From: Telopea speciosissima
Taxonomy: Eukaryota; Streptophyta; Magnoliopsida; Proteales; Proteaceae
Direction: 5' to 3'
NCBI RefSeq assembly: GCF_018873765.1
Contig: NC_057926.1
Location: 52,805,878 to 52,869,877, forward strand
DNA: 64,000 nucleotides
Positions 32,301 through 43,798 of the stretch are shown here, piece by piece. Each line of letters begins with the position of its first letter. Position 1 is the first letter of the stretch. Made by a program: the position numbers and the translations under genes. The notes beneath the pieces are model-generated. The model searched no databases. It was not told the origin of the DNA and saw only the letters and a program-made list of their open reading frames with translations.

Positions 32301-33634
32301 GGTCAGGTCCGTAGGTTTTTCTCATAGGGAGGGTAGAAATGACGACTTCACCCCACCCGGACACCCAGTCAGTGTGTTTGGGCAGGGGGTGAGGTCGTCA
32401 TTTCTGATCCCCTATGAGAGGAACCTACGAACCTGACCGGACAGGGAACATGAGAGGAGTTAAGTCCGGTCAAAAGGATTCTCTCTAGATGCTTCGTGGG
32501 ATGAGTGAATGATTGGTTGGGTAAACTAGTAGAAAGGAGTCTAGATCCTCTCATGTGGTAACCACCCATGGATGATCCAGCCGAGAGGGAGCGAGAGTAC
32601 TTACATGTATGCTTATTAGCAATGGCAGCATGCAAAGGTGTCCTTCCATTAGGGCCGACGTAGATACTGAGATCTTTCTTCTTCCGGGAATTTTCAACTT
32701 CCGGTGCAAATTCCATCATCTTCCCAAGCACATCATCCAACCCACGGTCAGCAGCCAAATAAATTGGTGATTCTTTGCGCTTATTCTTCACGAAGATGAC
32801 CTCTTTGTCCCGCTCCATCAACACCTTAATCACTTCACGGTGATGCCCAAGAACGGCTTCGTGCAATGCTGTGTTTCCATCTATGTTCTTTAACCTAGTG
32901 TGTGGTGGTGAATTTTCTTCTAGCTCTTTCTCTGTTTCTTCCTTGCCCCAATCCAACAGATGCTCAATCACATGAGCATTGTTATGCCGTGCCGCAATGT
33001 GGAGTGCGGTGTCTTTTCTATAGTTCCCTCTTCTGAGTACATCTGGGAATTTTTTGAGGATTGCCTTCACAACTTCGACGTTGTTGGAGTTGGCCGCGAT
33101 GTGGAGGGCAGTGTTCTTGTTCTGGTCAACAATCTGTATTTTGTTTTTGGGTAACTGATCAATAGTCTGTTGTTGGTGGAGATCGTTCTCTGCTGCTCCT
33201 GCTGGTGGTGATGGTGGTGGTGGATCTAGATCTGCAGTTTTTTTTTTTTTTGCTTCTTTTTTGGATCGAAGATATGCAGCTTTTGGTACTGGTGGTGGTG
33301 GTGGTGCTGGTTCTGGTTCTGGTGCTTTCAGTAGTGGTAGTCCTTCTATTACTATTATTGGTGGTGATGGTGGTGGTAATGGTGGTGGTGGTGGTGGTGG
33401 TGATGGTGGTGGTGGTGGTGGTGGTTCTGGTGCTAATTTTAGTACTGTTGGTCGTGGTGCTGATTTTCTTGCTAGGGGTGCTGATGTTGATTCTGATTCT
33501 GATTCTGATTCTGATTCTGGAACTAGTGGTGTTGGTTCTACCTCTGATACCTCGGTTGCCTCTGCTACCTCTAATAATTGCGAGAGAGAAGCAAAGTTAC
33601 CTTCTGTTACAACCTTGTACAGGGTAGGATCCAT
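29343..33634 (-). CDS. Ankyrin-PGG membrane protein, copy D (intact)
   Basis: Exons on the minus strand: 32605-33634, 30788-31341 and 29343-30041. The junctions (donors GTAAGT and GTATGC, acceptors GCTAG and ATGCAG) keep phase and give 760 aa. Residues 1-20 are the M-D-P-T-L-Y leader. About residues 35-150 form a low-complexity linker of Ser-Glu repeats and long proline runs with P-P-P-S, encoded by GGT/ACC and GATTCT microsatellites. Five ankyrin repeats follow in exon 1 and about four to five in exon 2 (NVVHLAAKNGR, NTPLHLAT). The PGG domain begins near residue 590, with PGG at 612-614 and hydrophobic segments at about 592-610, 633-653, 665-695 and 700-724. It should be a multi-pass membrane protein with cytosolic ankyrin repeats, like ACD6/ITN1 proteins; a defence or stress-signalling role is inferred from that family. 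Confidence 0.88.
31905..32265. repeat. GGGCC-rich repeat in intron 1 of copy D
   Basis: Collinear with the copies in intron 1 of A and B (AGGGGTGTCAATCGATTGGG start, CGGGC words). It is followed directly by a foldback MITE at 32275. No gene. Confidence 0.45.
32275..32462. mobile_element. Foldback MITE in intron 1 of copy D
   Basis: The left arm TCCTCTCAGGTTCCCTGCCC with CATAGGGAGGGTAGAAATGA is mirrored by TCATTTCTGATCCCCTATGA and AACCTGACCGGACAGGGAAC. It is absent from the same place in A and B. Confidence 0.7.
33205..33545 (-). repeat. Coding microsatellites in copy D exon 1
   Basis: On the plus strand there are GGT/TGG-rich runs (33275-33435), a T-run (33238-33251, encoding lysines) and GATTCT repeats (about 33488-33518, encoding Ser-Glu). 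All keep the reading frame. Copies B, C and E lack this linker, so it expanded in D alone. Confidence 0.85.
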
Positions 33635-33680
33635 GGCTTATTACCCTTGTATTCAACAAAGAGCTGTGTTATTTGTAAGC

Positions 33681-33690
33681 TATTTATAAG
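33681..33690 (-). promoter_or_regulatory. TATA box of copy D
   Basis: CTTATAAATA on the minus strand, 47 bp upstream of the ATG at 33634. The leader AGCTTACAAATAACACAGC is shared with the other copies. It implies a short 5' UTR. Confidence 0.65.
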
Positions 33691-33719
33691 GGGGGAGACA
33701 GACTATAAGAGGAAATCTC

Positions 33720-33835
33720 CAACACAGATCTATCTTCTATGACGCGCCTGTCCGTAGCGACCTGTGAGGTGCAGATTGAGTCACATGTGTAATGACCGCT
33801 TTACCCCTGCCCAAATGCCTTGCCCGGATGCACAT
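33720..33835. mobile_element. Partial family-1 MITE upstream of copy D
   Basis: The start AACACAGATCTATCTTCTAT with CTGTCCGTAGCGACC and the core GACCGCTTTACCCCTGCCC match one arm of the family-1 elements; the second arm is missing. Confidence 0.45.
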
Positions 33836-33859
33836 GACCTTGGAAATTTTTGACACTCC

Positions 33860-34335
33860 CACGTGATCTGATATCTCTACTCATTGTGGTTGTAATCCCA
33901 CAACAGGTAGCGTTAAAGATTTAATGCTCCCTTTGGCACATAAATGGCTTAAATCCACTATGACCCCACAATAGAAGTCGATGTCTACCTACTCACAAAG
34001 TCACAATACTTGGAGAACCAACATTCAAATATCTGATCTTTAAGCCCCCAGCACACTTGTGGCTGTGTTTCGCTCGTGGTTCTGGATATATCTTTTAGAT
34101 ATTCTTTAATTTAAGAGTTACACAAAGGGATGGGTGACCTTCAGAAGGCTGTGGGGATTGGGAGCCAAAGAAGATTAATGGTGGAAACCAAAGAAGATGG
34201 GGCTTCTCGAGTTTTAGATCTTTCACATTTCCAAGGTTGTTGCCCGGTACACAGTTTGTCACTCATCAAGTTCCCATTGAAATAGAATGACCTTGATGAG
34301 AAAACAGGCTGTTCATACTTAATCAGGACCATCCA
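33860..34335. repeat. Duplicated segment upstream of D, related to 41560-42420
   Basis: Shared blocks include ATGACCCCACAATAGAAGTCGATGTCTAC-like sequence, TTGTGGCTGTG, GGGTGACCTTCAGAAG and TTCCAAGGTTGTTGCC. The relative at 41560-42420 is interrupted by a hAT-type element. It marks the upstream spacer of units D and E. I recognise no protein in it, although GACCTTCA(A/G)AAG through GAGCCAAAGA could be an eroded exon. Confidence 0.5.
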
Positions 34336-34991
34336 TGCCGATTCGGGGGTTTATGAGACCAATCCAACCGATTCCAATCTGGTCCGAATTGGAATTAGCA
34401 TTGATCAATTCCGTCCCGATTCAACATTTTACAACCCTGAATACAACCTATTTCATCTTTTCCTCTATTGAATTCTTATTAGTAGATCTGATTCACCTCT
34501 ACCTTCTTACGGACCCTACCACTTCAAGTAAAGCAAGGATATTTGTTTGTGCACACTACCCGAGGTGGGGTCCACCTCCCTCTATTATATGTACTTGACA
34601 TCAAAAGTACAGACAATGTAATTGAGAGGACAAAAATTTGTAAAGCAAGGGCACTAATGTAGAAGGAACTTCGCATGTCGTCTAACCCTAAAGAGCAAGC
34701 AGAAGTAGCTAATGTATGAGCGTAACAATGTTAAAAAACCCAGATTTAGCAAAGTGGATGCTATGAAGTTGCATTAGAGCCCGGATCCACTACCCACTTG
34801 GTAATCACCCCAACGGTGTTTATCAAGGAGCACATATCAGGTCCACGTATGTGGTCCGACCTTAGGACCTGATCTGTGCCAATATGGAATTCAGGGGGCC
34901 AACAGAGGGGTAGTGGATTCCATGTGGGCACGAATCAGCTTCCAAGGTTGGACCACGTATGTGGCCCTGATCTGAGCTCGTTAGCAAGTGG

Positions 34992-35539
34992 TAGGGGTGC
35001 AAGTTTGACCCTGTCATCCCGAATCCGCCCTAAGCCCGTACAAGGTTTGGGCTGAGATACCTGACCCTTAGGGCGGGTCACTGCTGAAAATTTCTAGCCC
35101 TCAGGGTCGGGTTAGGCTAGGGTTGAGCCCGGCCAGGCCCAACCCAGCCCGACTCTGTTTTAAGTCATATTATAAAATATATATTGATATACTATATATA
35201 TTATAAACTTTAAATGTCACACATATTTTATTATATAATATATTATATATGAAGATAATAAGTGATAATATATTTTACTATAGTGTTACTTTATGTAAAA
35301 TTGATAATTTTCTTCTCGACCCAGCCCAACTCAATCCAATCCAATCCATACATCTTTCCCTTCTCACTCCATGATCAAGGTCAATAAGGGTAAGCTCAGC
35401 CCAACCCAGAGGGTGGGTCAAGGTTAGATTTTTCAGGCCTTGAGTCAAGGTCGGACCGGGCTTGGGCCCAGCTAAGGAGACTTAGGGTTGGGATGGGGTT
35501 TTAAAAAATCCGGCCCAACCTGACCCCATTGCAACCCTA
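34992..35539. mobile_element. hAT-type nonautonomous element, 548 bp
   Basis: The ends TAGGGGTGCAA and TTGCAACCCTA are inverted repeats. The flanks GCAAGTGG (34984-34991) and CCAAGTGG (35540-35547) form an 8 bp duplication with one mismatch, the hAT signature. The interior is rich in GGGC and GCCCAA words with an AT-rich centre, and no transposase is present. Confidence 0.75.
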
Positions 35540-35835
35540 CCAAGTGGGTAGAGGATCCCAACTCATTGATTTATGCCCTAAAAAGGTGCACCTGAAAGAG
35601 TACGATGAGAAAATTTTAAAACTAAGACAGCCAAATATAATTTTTCTTAACATACAAGGATTATGATGAAATAAATACACTAATTTTACATTAGAATCTA
35701 TTATTATAATACAAGTTCTTTTCCCTCTCAAAAGGTCCAAAGGAAACAAACCCAAACCCTTACATTTGATAGTATCTAAACAAAAGAAAAAATATCTCCT
35801 TGAGGTAATTCAGACCTCTTTAACACCAATTCTAG

Positions 35836-38800
35836 TCAAAGAAATCTATCACATGTGAAGATCAAAAAATACAAGTTCCACTTGAAGATATGTCTTAGAA
35901 CAGGGAACTTGGACATATAACATGGAGAAGTGAATAAAACAACAAAAAATATGGTATAGAAAAGAAAGATAGCTCCAATGACCAAAACCATAGCAGCAAG
36001 CCATTGAAGTTTAATTATAACTGTATACAAACCTGCTGCAAATCCTATAGCCATCATAATAAGAGCTATACCCAAAAATGGTACACTTAAGTTAACTGCA
36101 AGAATCAAGAAAGGACTATCATCCAATTGTGCCCATATGTTGTTCCCCACAACTACTATAGAAAGATATAAAGCCATGGTATTGCAGATCACAAAAACAT
36201 GAAATGCAGGCTTCTTTAACAAGGTAGCCATGCCTTTGTATGGACCATCATTGTTGTAACCTCCAGGGATTGTAAAACCCGCGGTGAAGGTGACCGTCGA
36301 GATCAGTGTTGCTACAAGCACAAGAGTACTGAACCTCTCTTTGAATTTCTTTTCATAATATTCTTTTTTTAGATTTCCTTTTGATTTATTTTTCTCAATA
36401 ATTGGAGGTGGTCGACCTGATGGTGCATTATTAATTCTTAAAGCTGTTAGGGTAAGAACCTGCATATTGAAAAATAAAATTATTATTTGCTTAGGATTAA
36501 GAAAAGCAATGAGATACTAAAAAGGGTTGTTGCAAGTATTTTATGATTTTTTTTTCTTCCTTTTTATAGGTTTCTCTCTCAAAGAATTATAGAGAAACTA
36601 TTCTTATAAATTGAACTACCAAATGTATTTATATTTTTGAAATATTTCAGATTGATGCAGCTGCCAGGAGAGGTAAAGATAAAAACCTCTCTCTATCTCT
36701 CTTCTCCTCAAAGGGAAGGACCTATACCTCAGAAGGACTAGAGAAAACCCGCTTTTGATACTGTTAACACAAGTATCAAGAAACACAGAGAAACAAAGCA
36801 GATTTAAGCAAGGATGAAATAGAGATTTAACATGGTTCACACACCAATTTGATATGTTACATGCACGGGCGAAGCTGAAGATGATTCACTATGTGATAGA
36901 AGAAAAACACAATGGAGATCTCTCAAGAACACCCAAAAGTCGCAACAAGAACTATCCCTAGAAAACCCTAACACGAAAATGCCCAAATCCCAAATGTCGG
37001 AATGGGCAAACTTCTAAATGGGTACTAGAATTCACGACACACATGGCAGATACCATGTAAATATCCATCCCAACAACTCAAATTGTTAGGTGGAGAGATT
37101 CATAGATATATAAGGGGACAGAAGGTTCAAGGGTAACCAATGTGGGACTATTCTCTCCAATAGTAACCATCGAAAAAGGGAAAAAAAATATTCTTAGATT
37201 CCTAGGGGGATTCTTGAATCTTTATAGTGATTCTATAAAGATTCTTAGAGACAGTTGAGATTCTCTTCCGAATCTACTCCCAAAATAAAAATTAGGGCAT
37301 ACCTTTGGAAATGAGATTGTATCATCCATTTGCTTCTTCTCTGCAATGTCTAGAGCTGTCAGGCCTTCATCATTCATGATAGTCATGTCTACATTATCCC
37401 TCATGAGAATGCAAACAACCTTCGGATGAGAATTCTTGGTTGCCAAATGAAGTGGTGTGTTTCCGTTAATATCCTTGGCATTTATAAGTTTTCCAAACTT
37501 AGATTTCTGTTGAAGCATGTAAGTTATTAAATTTGATCTCCCATTCTTAGCAGCAAGGTGAACAATATTCTGACCTTTTTCATTTGATGTCTCTCTTGCT
37601 CCTGGACAATATTCTGGAATAGCTTGAATTATGTCAATATAACCTTTACTTGCAGCTACATGTATAGGACAGTGCCCTTGATCATCCATTTCATGTGCAA
37701 TAGAAGTGTCTTTTTGTAGTAAGCAACGAGCTTCTTCAAAATGGCCAAATGATGCTGCATAATGAAGAGGAGTTCTTCCATCTGCATCTGCTTTACTAAT
37801 GAGTTCCTTCTTTTTGTCCAATAGAATGTTGATGCATACTAGCATTTGTGATGAGGAGGAAGTAAACCCAAAAAAAAAAAACAAAAAAACTCAAATCTAT
37901 TAGCTTCTTGATTAAGTATTAAGTAAACACATAAGATGGAGGAAATATTTAAAGATGAGAGACGAAAACAAGAACGAAAATAGGTAATTACATTTAAGGC
38001 TGTGTTTGGTATGTATTCTAGGTCGATTTCACATTCTCGGACGATAAAAACATCTATTTTTATCATACGAGAATGCAAAATCGACGTAGAATGCATACCA
38101 AATGCTGTCTTAGTTTAAGTCAAGCTTGATGCTTGCTACTTCATTAACTGTTCTTCTTGAGCTTGTGAGAATAAGTAAATCTTTTCATCTTTGACAAATC
38201 ATTAATATTCTCAAAACCATCATGACCATAACGTCATCACCAAGGGGTTTAGTTTGGCAGAGAGTCACCTAAGTGGGAAATGGATTTCCTCCAGCCCTGG
38301 CAGGAATTGGAGAGTCCAGCCCCACTAAACAACAGCTAAAACAGGGGTGGGCCACCCCTGTTTATGGGGTGGTTTTCGAGCGCTGGACCCTCCAGCTCCC
38401 ACCACGGATGGAGGAGAGCCAGATCCACCTAAGTGTCTATGTTTTATCATCACCAAAACACATTTGCACATATAAATTACTATTGGAAAAAAAAAAAAAA
38501 GATATCCGATATACCTACAATACTATGATGGAAGTGTGAAATTTCCATTCTCCCATATAGTGAGAGGATGATAATTGTATTTTCAAATTGAAGTTACAAA
38601 AAAGAAAGGCGAGTGGTAGGCACGTCCATTACATACCACGTGGGGAGAGTGAAGAAATGGTTGGTTAGATTGGTAGAGAAGGGAGAATGGTAGGGTAAGA
38701 AAAGCTATGTGATTCATACCACCACAAATATATGGGAGCCTGGATGGAGAAGGGAGAGTGATAGGTTCTTCACATATTGTTTCATAAATATGTGTATTCT

Positions 38801-40389
38801 TTTAGGGCCAGAGTTTTTTGCGGGGGAGCATGGCCCCAGTGCATGCAGAGGCCAATGGGAGAACATAAGGTGGCATCAACAGGGCAATCATTGTCATATT
38901 CCATGGTGGGGTGGGCAGTCATTTCGCCTCTATGTGTCTTGGTGCAAGGGGTACACGGCTCAATTTCTCATTCTTTAGTTTCATAAATGAGGCTATGATT
39001 GGTTGGCAAGAAATGGATAGAAAAGAAAAAGAAAACATAATAAGATAAAAACAATGATGAGACAATGATTTATTTATATGTCTATCTCTCCCTCAAATTA
39101 AAAAATTATTTGAATTTAGGTCATATATGGTAAAAGAAAGACATGAGCTGTCATGACTCATGAGATCATACGTCGGGGAATTGAACTGGAGTACTTGTAC
39201 TCAGTGCTTGTAGAAGGAGAAGTAGAATTGAAAGATATGCGTTCTAGGAGACTACAAAGGATTAGGGAAAAAGAATGTTGCCTGATCACGTGGTTCCTGC
39301 ATCCAAACACTGGGGCATGATGAATTACCTTCCCTCCCCTCTCAAAATCAAAAAACCCATTCACGTTGATGCTCCTAAACACACTCTCACAATCTCACTG
39401 GCCCCGTGGGCGTAGGAGCTACGTGACCAGACTCGTTCTCTTGCCCAAAAAATTAATTTGACATGTGACTAATCTAGGCCATGTCTGTTCTATCTAATTA
39501 ATTGAATAGATATAGGCTTAGATATATCATCTGTTTTAATAATTCACCTATTAAATGGGCAAGAGATCTCTACTTGGTTGCTTAGTGTCTACACAAGCGT
39601 CTGGGTCAATAGGTGAGCAAGCCTGGTATCTACCCAGGGACAGAGGTGTCATCTCACAGTACCCTCTGGGAGGGCATAGAAAACACCACCAAGTAGAGAT
39701 CTTTTTCCCTAAAAGTTAAAACAGAAAAAAAATAATGAGAGAAAGAGAGAGAGAAACTACTCACATGGATGCTTCTTAGCAACGGCAGCGTGCAAAGGTG
39801 TCCTGCCGTCGGGACCGTAATAGATACGAAGATAAACATTCTTGAAAATTTCATTTTCCACTGCAACTTTCAACATTTTCTCCAACACAGCATGCAACCC
39901 ACGGTCAGCAGCCAAATAAAGTGGTGATTCCTTGCGTTTATTCTTAATCAAGATAGCCTCTGTATCCCAATCCATCAAAACTTCAATCACTTCATGGTGA
40001 CTCCCAAGAACAGCTTCATGTAAAGCTGTGTTCCCACATCTATTCCTAAACTTCACCGTATGATATCTTATAGATGGATTCTCTGCTTCGTCTGTTTCCT
40101 TAGCCCAACGCAACAAATACTTAACCACTTCAGCGTTATTATGCCTTGCGGCTATGTGGAGTGCGGTGTCTTCCCTGTAATTCCTCTTTCTCAGTATCGT
40201 TGGAGGTTGTTTTTCGCGGATTACCTTCACAATTTGAACATTGTTTGAGTGGGCGGCGATGTGGAGTAGAGTGTTCATGTTTTGATCACTCTGTTCTTCT
40301 TGTTGGTAATCTTCTTTTGATGCTTCTAATAATTGCAAGAGCAAAGTTGAGTTGCCTTCTGTTACAGCCCTATACAGATCAGGATCCAT
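35836..40389 (-). CDS. Ankyrin-PGG membrane protein, copy E (intact, divergent)
   Basis: Exons on the minus strand: 39765-40389, 37303-37838 and 35836-36459. Donors GTGAGT and GTATGC and acceptors GCTAG and ATGCAG keep phase and give 594 aa. It starts M-D-P-D-L-Y and goes almost directly into ankyrin repeats (NTLLHIAAHSNN, DTALHIAARHNN, NTALHEAVLGSH), with no long linker. Exon 2 continues with TPLHYAASFGH, NIVHLAAKNGR and NTPLHLATKNSH. Exon 3 carries TIPGGYN and four hydrophobic segments, and ends C-D-R-F-L, about 20 residues before the end of copies B and D. The linker before the PGG domain is also shorter. It is probably the oldest surviving branch of the array. Function as for copy D, by family only. 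Confidence 0.87.
37997..38108. mobile_element. Tourist-like foldback MITE in intron 1 of copy E
   Basis: TGTGTTTGGTATGTATTCTA is mirrored by AGAATGCATACCAAATGCTG. The same family sits in intron 2 of B and D but in a different intron here, so this is an independent insertion. Confidence 0.7.
38278..38428. mobile_element. Foldback MITE in intron 1 of copy E
   Basis: The left arm AATGGATTTCCTCCAGCCC with GGAGAGTCCAGC is mirrored by GCTGGACCCTCCAGCTCCC and GGAGGAGAGCCAGATCC. It is related to the element at 25230. Confidence 0.65.
38430..39760. other. Rest of intron 1 of copy E
   Basis: No gene is seen. It contains a GGTGGGGTGGGCAGTCATTTC-type element near 38780-38960, related to sequences near 42440-42660 and 48715-48830. 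A GATCTCTACTTGG foldback MITE lies at about 39559-39700 and a (GA)n run at 39740-39755, next to the exon 1 donor. Confidence 0.45.
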
Positions 40390-40436
40390 GGCAGCTTTAT
40401 GAGTATACCCTTTGTATTCTATTCCTGTAAGCTATC

Positions 40437-40446
40437 TATTTATAAG
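40437..40446 (-). promoter_or_regulatory. TATA box of copy E
   Basis: CTTATAAATA on the minus strand, 48 bp upstream of the ATG at 40389, as in copies B, C and D. Confidence 0.6.
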
Positions 40447-40494
40447 GGGAGTGACAGAGACCAAGGAAAGATTTATTAGTACAGTATTTGTGTT

Positions 40495-40750
40495 ACTATT
40501 TCGAGCCGTTTAAACCGAAATCATGAAATTGTTTATTAAATGTTTCGATTATGGTTTCAAAATTTAGACCGTTTAATTAAATGATTTAAATCAAATCGGA
40601 TCGTTTAACATTCTCTGATGTACATAAATGTGATAAAATCAAATAGAAATCGTGAAACCGTTTAATAAATATATTCGGTTATGGTTTCAAAATTGAGACC
40701 GTTTAATTAAATGGTTTAATCAAAACCGGATCGTTTAACACCCTTACCTG
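40495..40750. repeat. Imperfect tandem duplication upstream of copy E
   Basis: GGTTTCAAAATTTAGACCGT with CGGATCGTTTAACA (40553-40614) recurs as GGTTTCAAAATTGAGACCGT with CGGATCGTTTAACA (40684-40740), a period of about 130 bp. No gene. Confidence 0.6.
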
Positions 40751-41319
40751 CATGGTAGCATGGCCCCTATACTAGCATTGTGTCAATCACAACCCTCGCA
40801 AAAGGATCAACAGAGGTGGGATTTTCACATTTCAAGGGGTGCGGGGTGATCATTTTGCCCTCAATATTTGTGTCTAATGCAAACACAAATGAAACGTTAC
40901 ATGGCAGTGGGGGAAGCTTCATGTAACCAGGGTTTTCCCTAGGGCCTAAACCCTAAACTCGAGTAGGTTCGAGGGTTTCCTCGTTAACAAAAAGGTAAAA
41001 AAAAATCTCATTTGATATATCTAAGGGTAACCTACTTGTCTTTTATCACAGGATAGATCCTCTATATGCGCTAGATAAATTGGTCTTAATCTGTCACTCT
41101 CAAACAAATTGGCATACTCAAATTGGACCACAGAATAATCACCGGAAGAATATTGAATTTAATTTTCGACCCTTGGGAATCTCTACTTTTCCATTGGTCG
41201 GGGCGTGACAGTTATTTCGCATGCCCTGTGTCTAAGCATAGAATCCACAAGTCACTTTTCCCCCCTTTTCTTTTTACTCTTTTAAATCATAAATTACAAA
41301 TCAACAAAGATAAGCTTAA

Positions 41320-41505
41320 ACACACGGAATGGGATTTAAATCCTCTCCAATTGCCCAACAGTCCGAGCTCATTGACTTTTTGTCCCTTTCTTTCTTCTCA
41401 AGCTCGACACCATTGAATATCCGAGCTGCCAAGTATCGACATCTCCACCCCAAACTACACCGCACTGCAGCATTGGGAATTAGAGAGGATTTTGTTCCCA
41501 CGGAA
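41320..41505. mobile_element. Foldback MITE
   Basis: The left end GGAATGGGATTTAAATCCTC with TCCAATTGCCCA is mirrored by TTGGGAATTAGAGAGGATTT and TGTTCCCACGGAATG. About 185 bp, no coding capacity. Confidence 0.5.
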
Positions 41506-41559
41506 TGCTACCTATACTAGCCAGACACAAGGATCAATCATTTGTGGTTAATCTTATGT

Positions 41560-42420
41560 GTACGCAACAGCTTAGTTTGGTAACGGTATGCAATAATCCT
41601 CCAAAACTGACGCCAATTAAGATCCACTAGTATGACCCCAATAGTGGAAGTCGATGTCTACTTGTAAGACTTTGGAGACCCAACATTATTGAATCTTATC
41701 TTTGAGCGTCATCAGCGCAGTTGTGGCTATGGATTGTTTCACTCCATCATCGCTTTCGATCACCACCGACAACAGGATGTGTCAATGGGCCCACGCTGTC
41801 AATCCCATTGCTAATGACTCCATTTACAACCACAGATCGTCTTCTTCACGTGCTCTCCATGGTCAGAATGGGTGACCTTCAAAAGATTGTGGCGACTAAG
41901 AGCCAAAGATACATGGTGGAATCCAGAGAAATGGGAAGAAAATGGACCGTAAGAAATGGAATAATTTCCCTTTCCTTTTGGAATCACAAATATCTAGGGA
42001 TGTAAATGAATAGTCAAAATCTGTTTTCGATTTCGTGTCCGTATTCGTTTAGTATTATCCGAATCCGTCCGAAAGCTAAACGGATATGGATATGGATAGA
42101 TTATAGCTATCCGAAAAGCTATATTTATATGTAAACGGATAAAATATCCGATCTGTTTACCACTATCCGAATCTGTTCGAAAGCTAATCGGATGCGGATG
42201 CGGATATAGCACTATCCGAGCCGAATCCGATCCGTTTACATCCCTACAAATACCCTTTTATTTATTTATTTTGTATTTACCAAATATCCTTCAAGATTTC
42301 ATTTCTTTGGCTGAGAGTCTAGATAGCAGGAAAGTTCTTGCAACCCGAGTCTTGCTCCAAAGAAAGATGGTTTCTCGAGTCTTGCTCTTTCTCAATTCCA
42401 AGGGTTGTTGCCTACAAAAT
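41560..42420. repeat. Diverged copy of the 33860-34335 segment
   Basis: It has the same order of shared blocks as 33860-34335, interrupted by the hAT-type element at 41995-42246. Short reading frames (41721-42005) are not recognisable as a known protein. It may be an eroded gene fragment carried with the array units. Confidence 0.45.
41995..42246. mobile_element. hAT-type MITE, 252 bp
   Basis: The terminal inverted repeats are TAGGGATGTAAA and TTTACATCCCTA. The 8 bp flanks CAAATATC (41987-41994) and CAAATACC (42247-42254) differ at one base. The interior is made of ATCCGAATC and CGGATATGGATA-type inverted words. Confidence 0.8.
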
Positions 42421-42429
42421 AATGTTGTC

Positions 42430-43060
42430 TGGTTGTGTGGGTACTGCACCATTGGTGTCGGACCAAAAAGGGGACATACATGGACATCAACAATCGGAAT
42501 TTATTATTTTGGGAGAAAGAACACTAACTGTCTCTCTAGGGTTTGCACATGTGGAGTGGCCAATGAGACAATGCATGATGGCATCATGGGGGGGGGGGCA
42601 AGAATTCTACCTTTCCATGGGGTGGGGGATCATTTCACACCCCCATGAGTCTAAGGGTAGGAACCACGTAGATGGTTAGTATTCTTTAAGCATGGATCAT
42701 GCCCTTGTACCAGTACCATCCAAGGCCCTCCAGGGCCACTCATATGGAATCCACCGTGGGATCCACAGGAGGAATGGATTACATGTGAGTGGTCCTAGAA
42801 GGCCTTAGACGGTACTTGTAATAGGCCATGATAGAAAAGAAAGGAAAAAGGGGGAAGAACTCTCAAATCCCCTTTCCCCGGCAACTTACGTCTCCCCTTT
42901 CAATCCAAGAATGAAACAAGGAGGCTATGATTAGCAATTAATATTTTTTAAATTTTTTGTTTTTAAATAAAATCTCGGGAGACGTTTTTTTGGTTACAAG
43001 GCATGCACAGAACCGGTCGTGTAGAGAACCTTTGGCCTAAAATCCTCTCTCTCTCTTTGA
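42430..43060. other. Intergenic stretch with decayed MITEs
   Basis: Contains a GGGGTGTGAAATGATC-type element (about 42440-42660) and an inverted-repeat element around 42690-42830 (GTACCAGTACCATCCAAGGC and GGCCTTAGACGGTACTTGTA). No gene. Confidence 0.4.
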
Positions 43061-43069
43061 TCTTTATCC

Positions 43070-43460
43070 CTTCCAATTCCCTGCCCAGCCTAGTTCCCCA
43101 ATGCCTCTAACAAGGTGGGGCGTAATGACCACCCTATCCCTGCCCAAACACTCTACCTAAGTGGGTCCACCCCCCCCCCCCTATTAGAGGCAATGGGGAA
43201 CTAGGCTAGGCTGAGAACTGGAGGAGATAATTATCCCTCTCTCTTAGGAAACAAATCTTCTTAATCTCTCTCTCTCTCTCTCTCTCTCACATCTTTATCC
43301 CCTCTAGTTCCCTGCCCGGCTAGTTCCCCAATGCCTCTAATAAGATGGGGCATAATGACTACCCTACCTTTACCCAAACACTTTGCTCAGGTGGGATCCA
43401 CTCCCCCTTATTAGAGGTACTGGGGAACTGACCGAATAGTGAACTGAAGGAGATAATTTT
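43070..43460. mobile_element. Two adjacent foldback MITEs of the 26452 family
   Basis: The first (about 43070-43232) and second (about 43300-43460) both pair CTAGTTCCCCAATGCCTCTA with a mirrored TAGAGGYAMTGGGGAACT. A (CT)n run at 43269-43289 lies between them. Both have GACYACCCTACC cores. Confidence 0.65.
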
Positions 43461-43798
43461 CCCCCTCTCTCTCTTAGGAAACAAATCTTTTTAAATTCCC
43501 TCCAATTGTTCTCTCCCTTATTTTAACATATTCTCTCTCTCACCTTTTTTCCTTACCATCCCCTCTACTCCTTTTTAATTATCAAACCCGGGCAAAATAA
43601 GGGAGCATTAGTTGGAATCTATAAACGTAGAAGGAGGTTAATGAATTATAAGAAAAATAAAATAGTCACTTAATTATTTATAAGTAATTGTTTGATCATC
43701 AAAAAAAAAAAAATTATATATAGGTAATTCAGCCAGGTTGGAACCATTTAGGTGGTTCAAGAAAATATATTGTAGTAGTAGTCTTATCACATTTAAAT

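Noticed and set aside
33205-33689. Plus-strand Gly-rich and Val/Leu-rich frames of about 140 codons
   Set aside because: Antisense readings of the GGT microsatellite in copy D exon 1.
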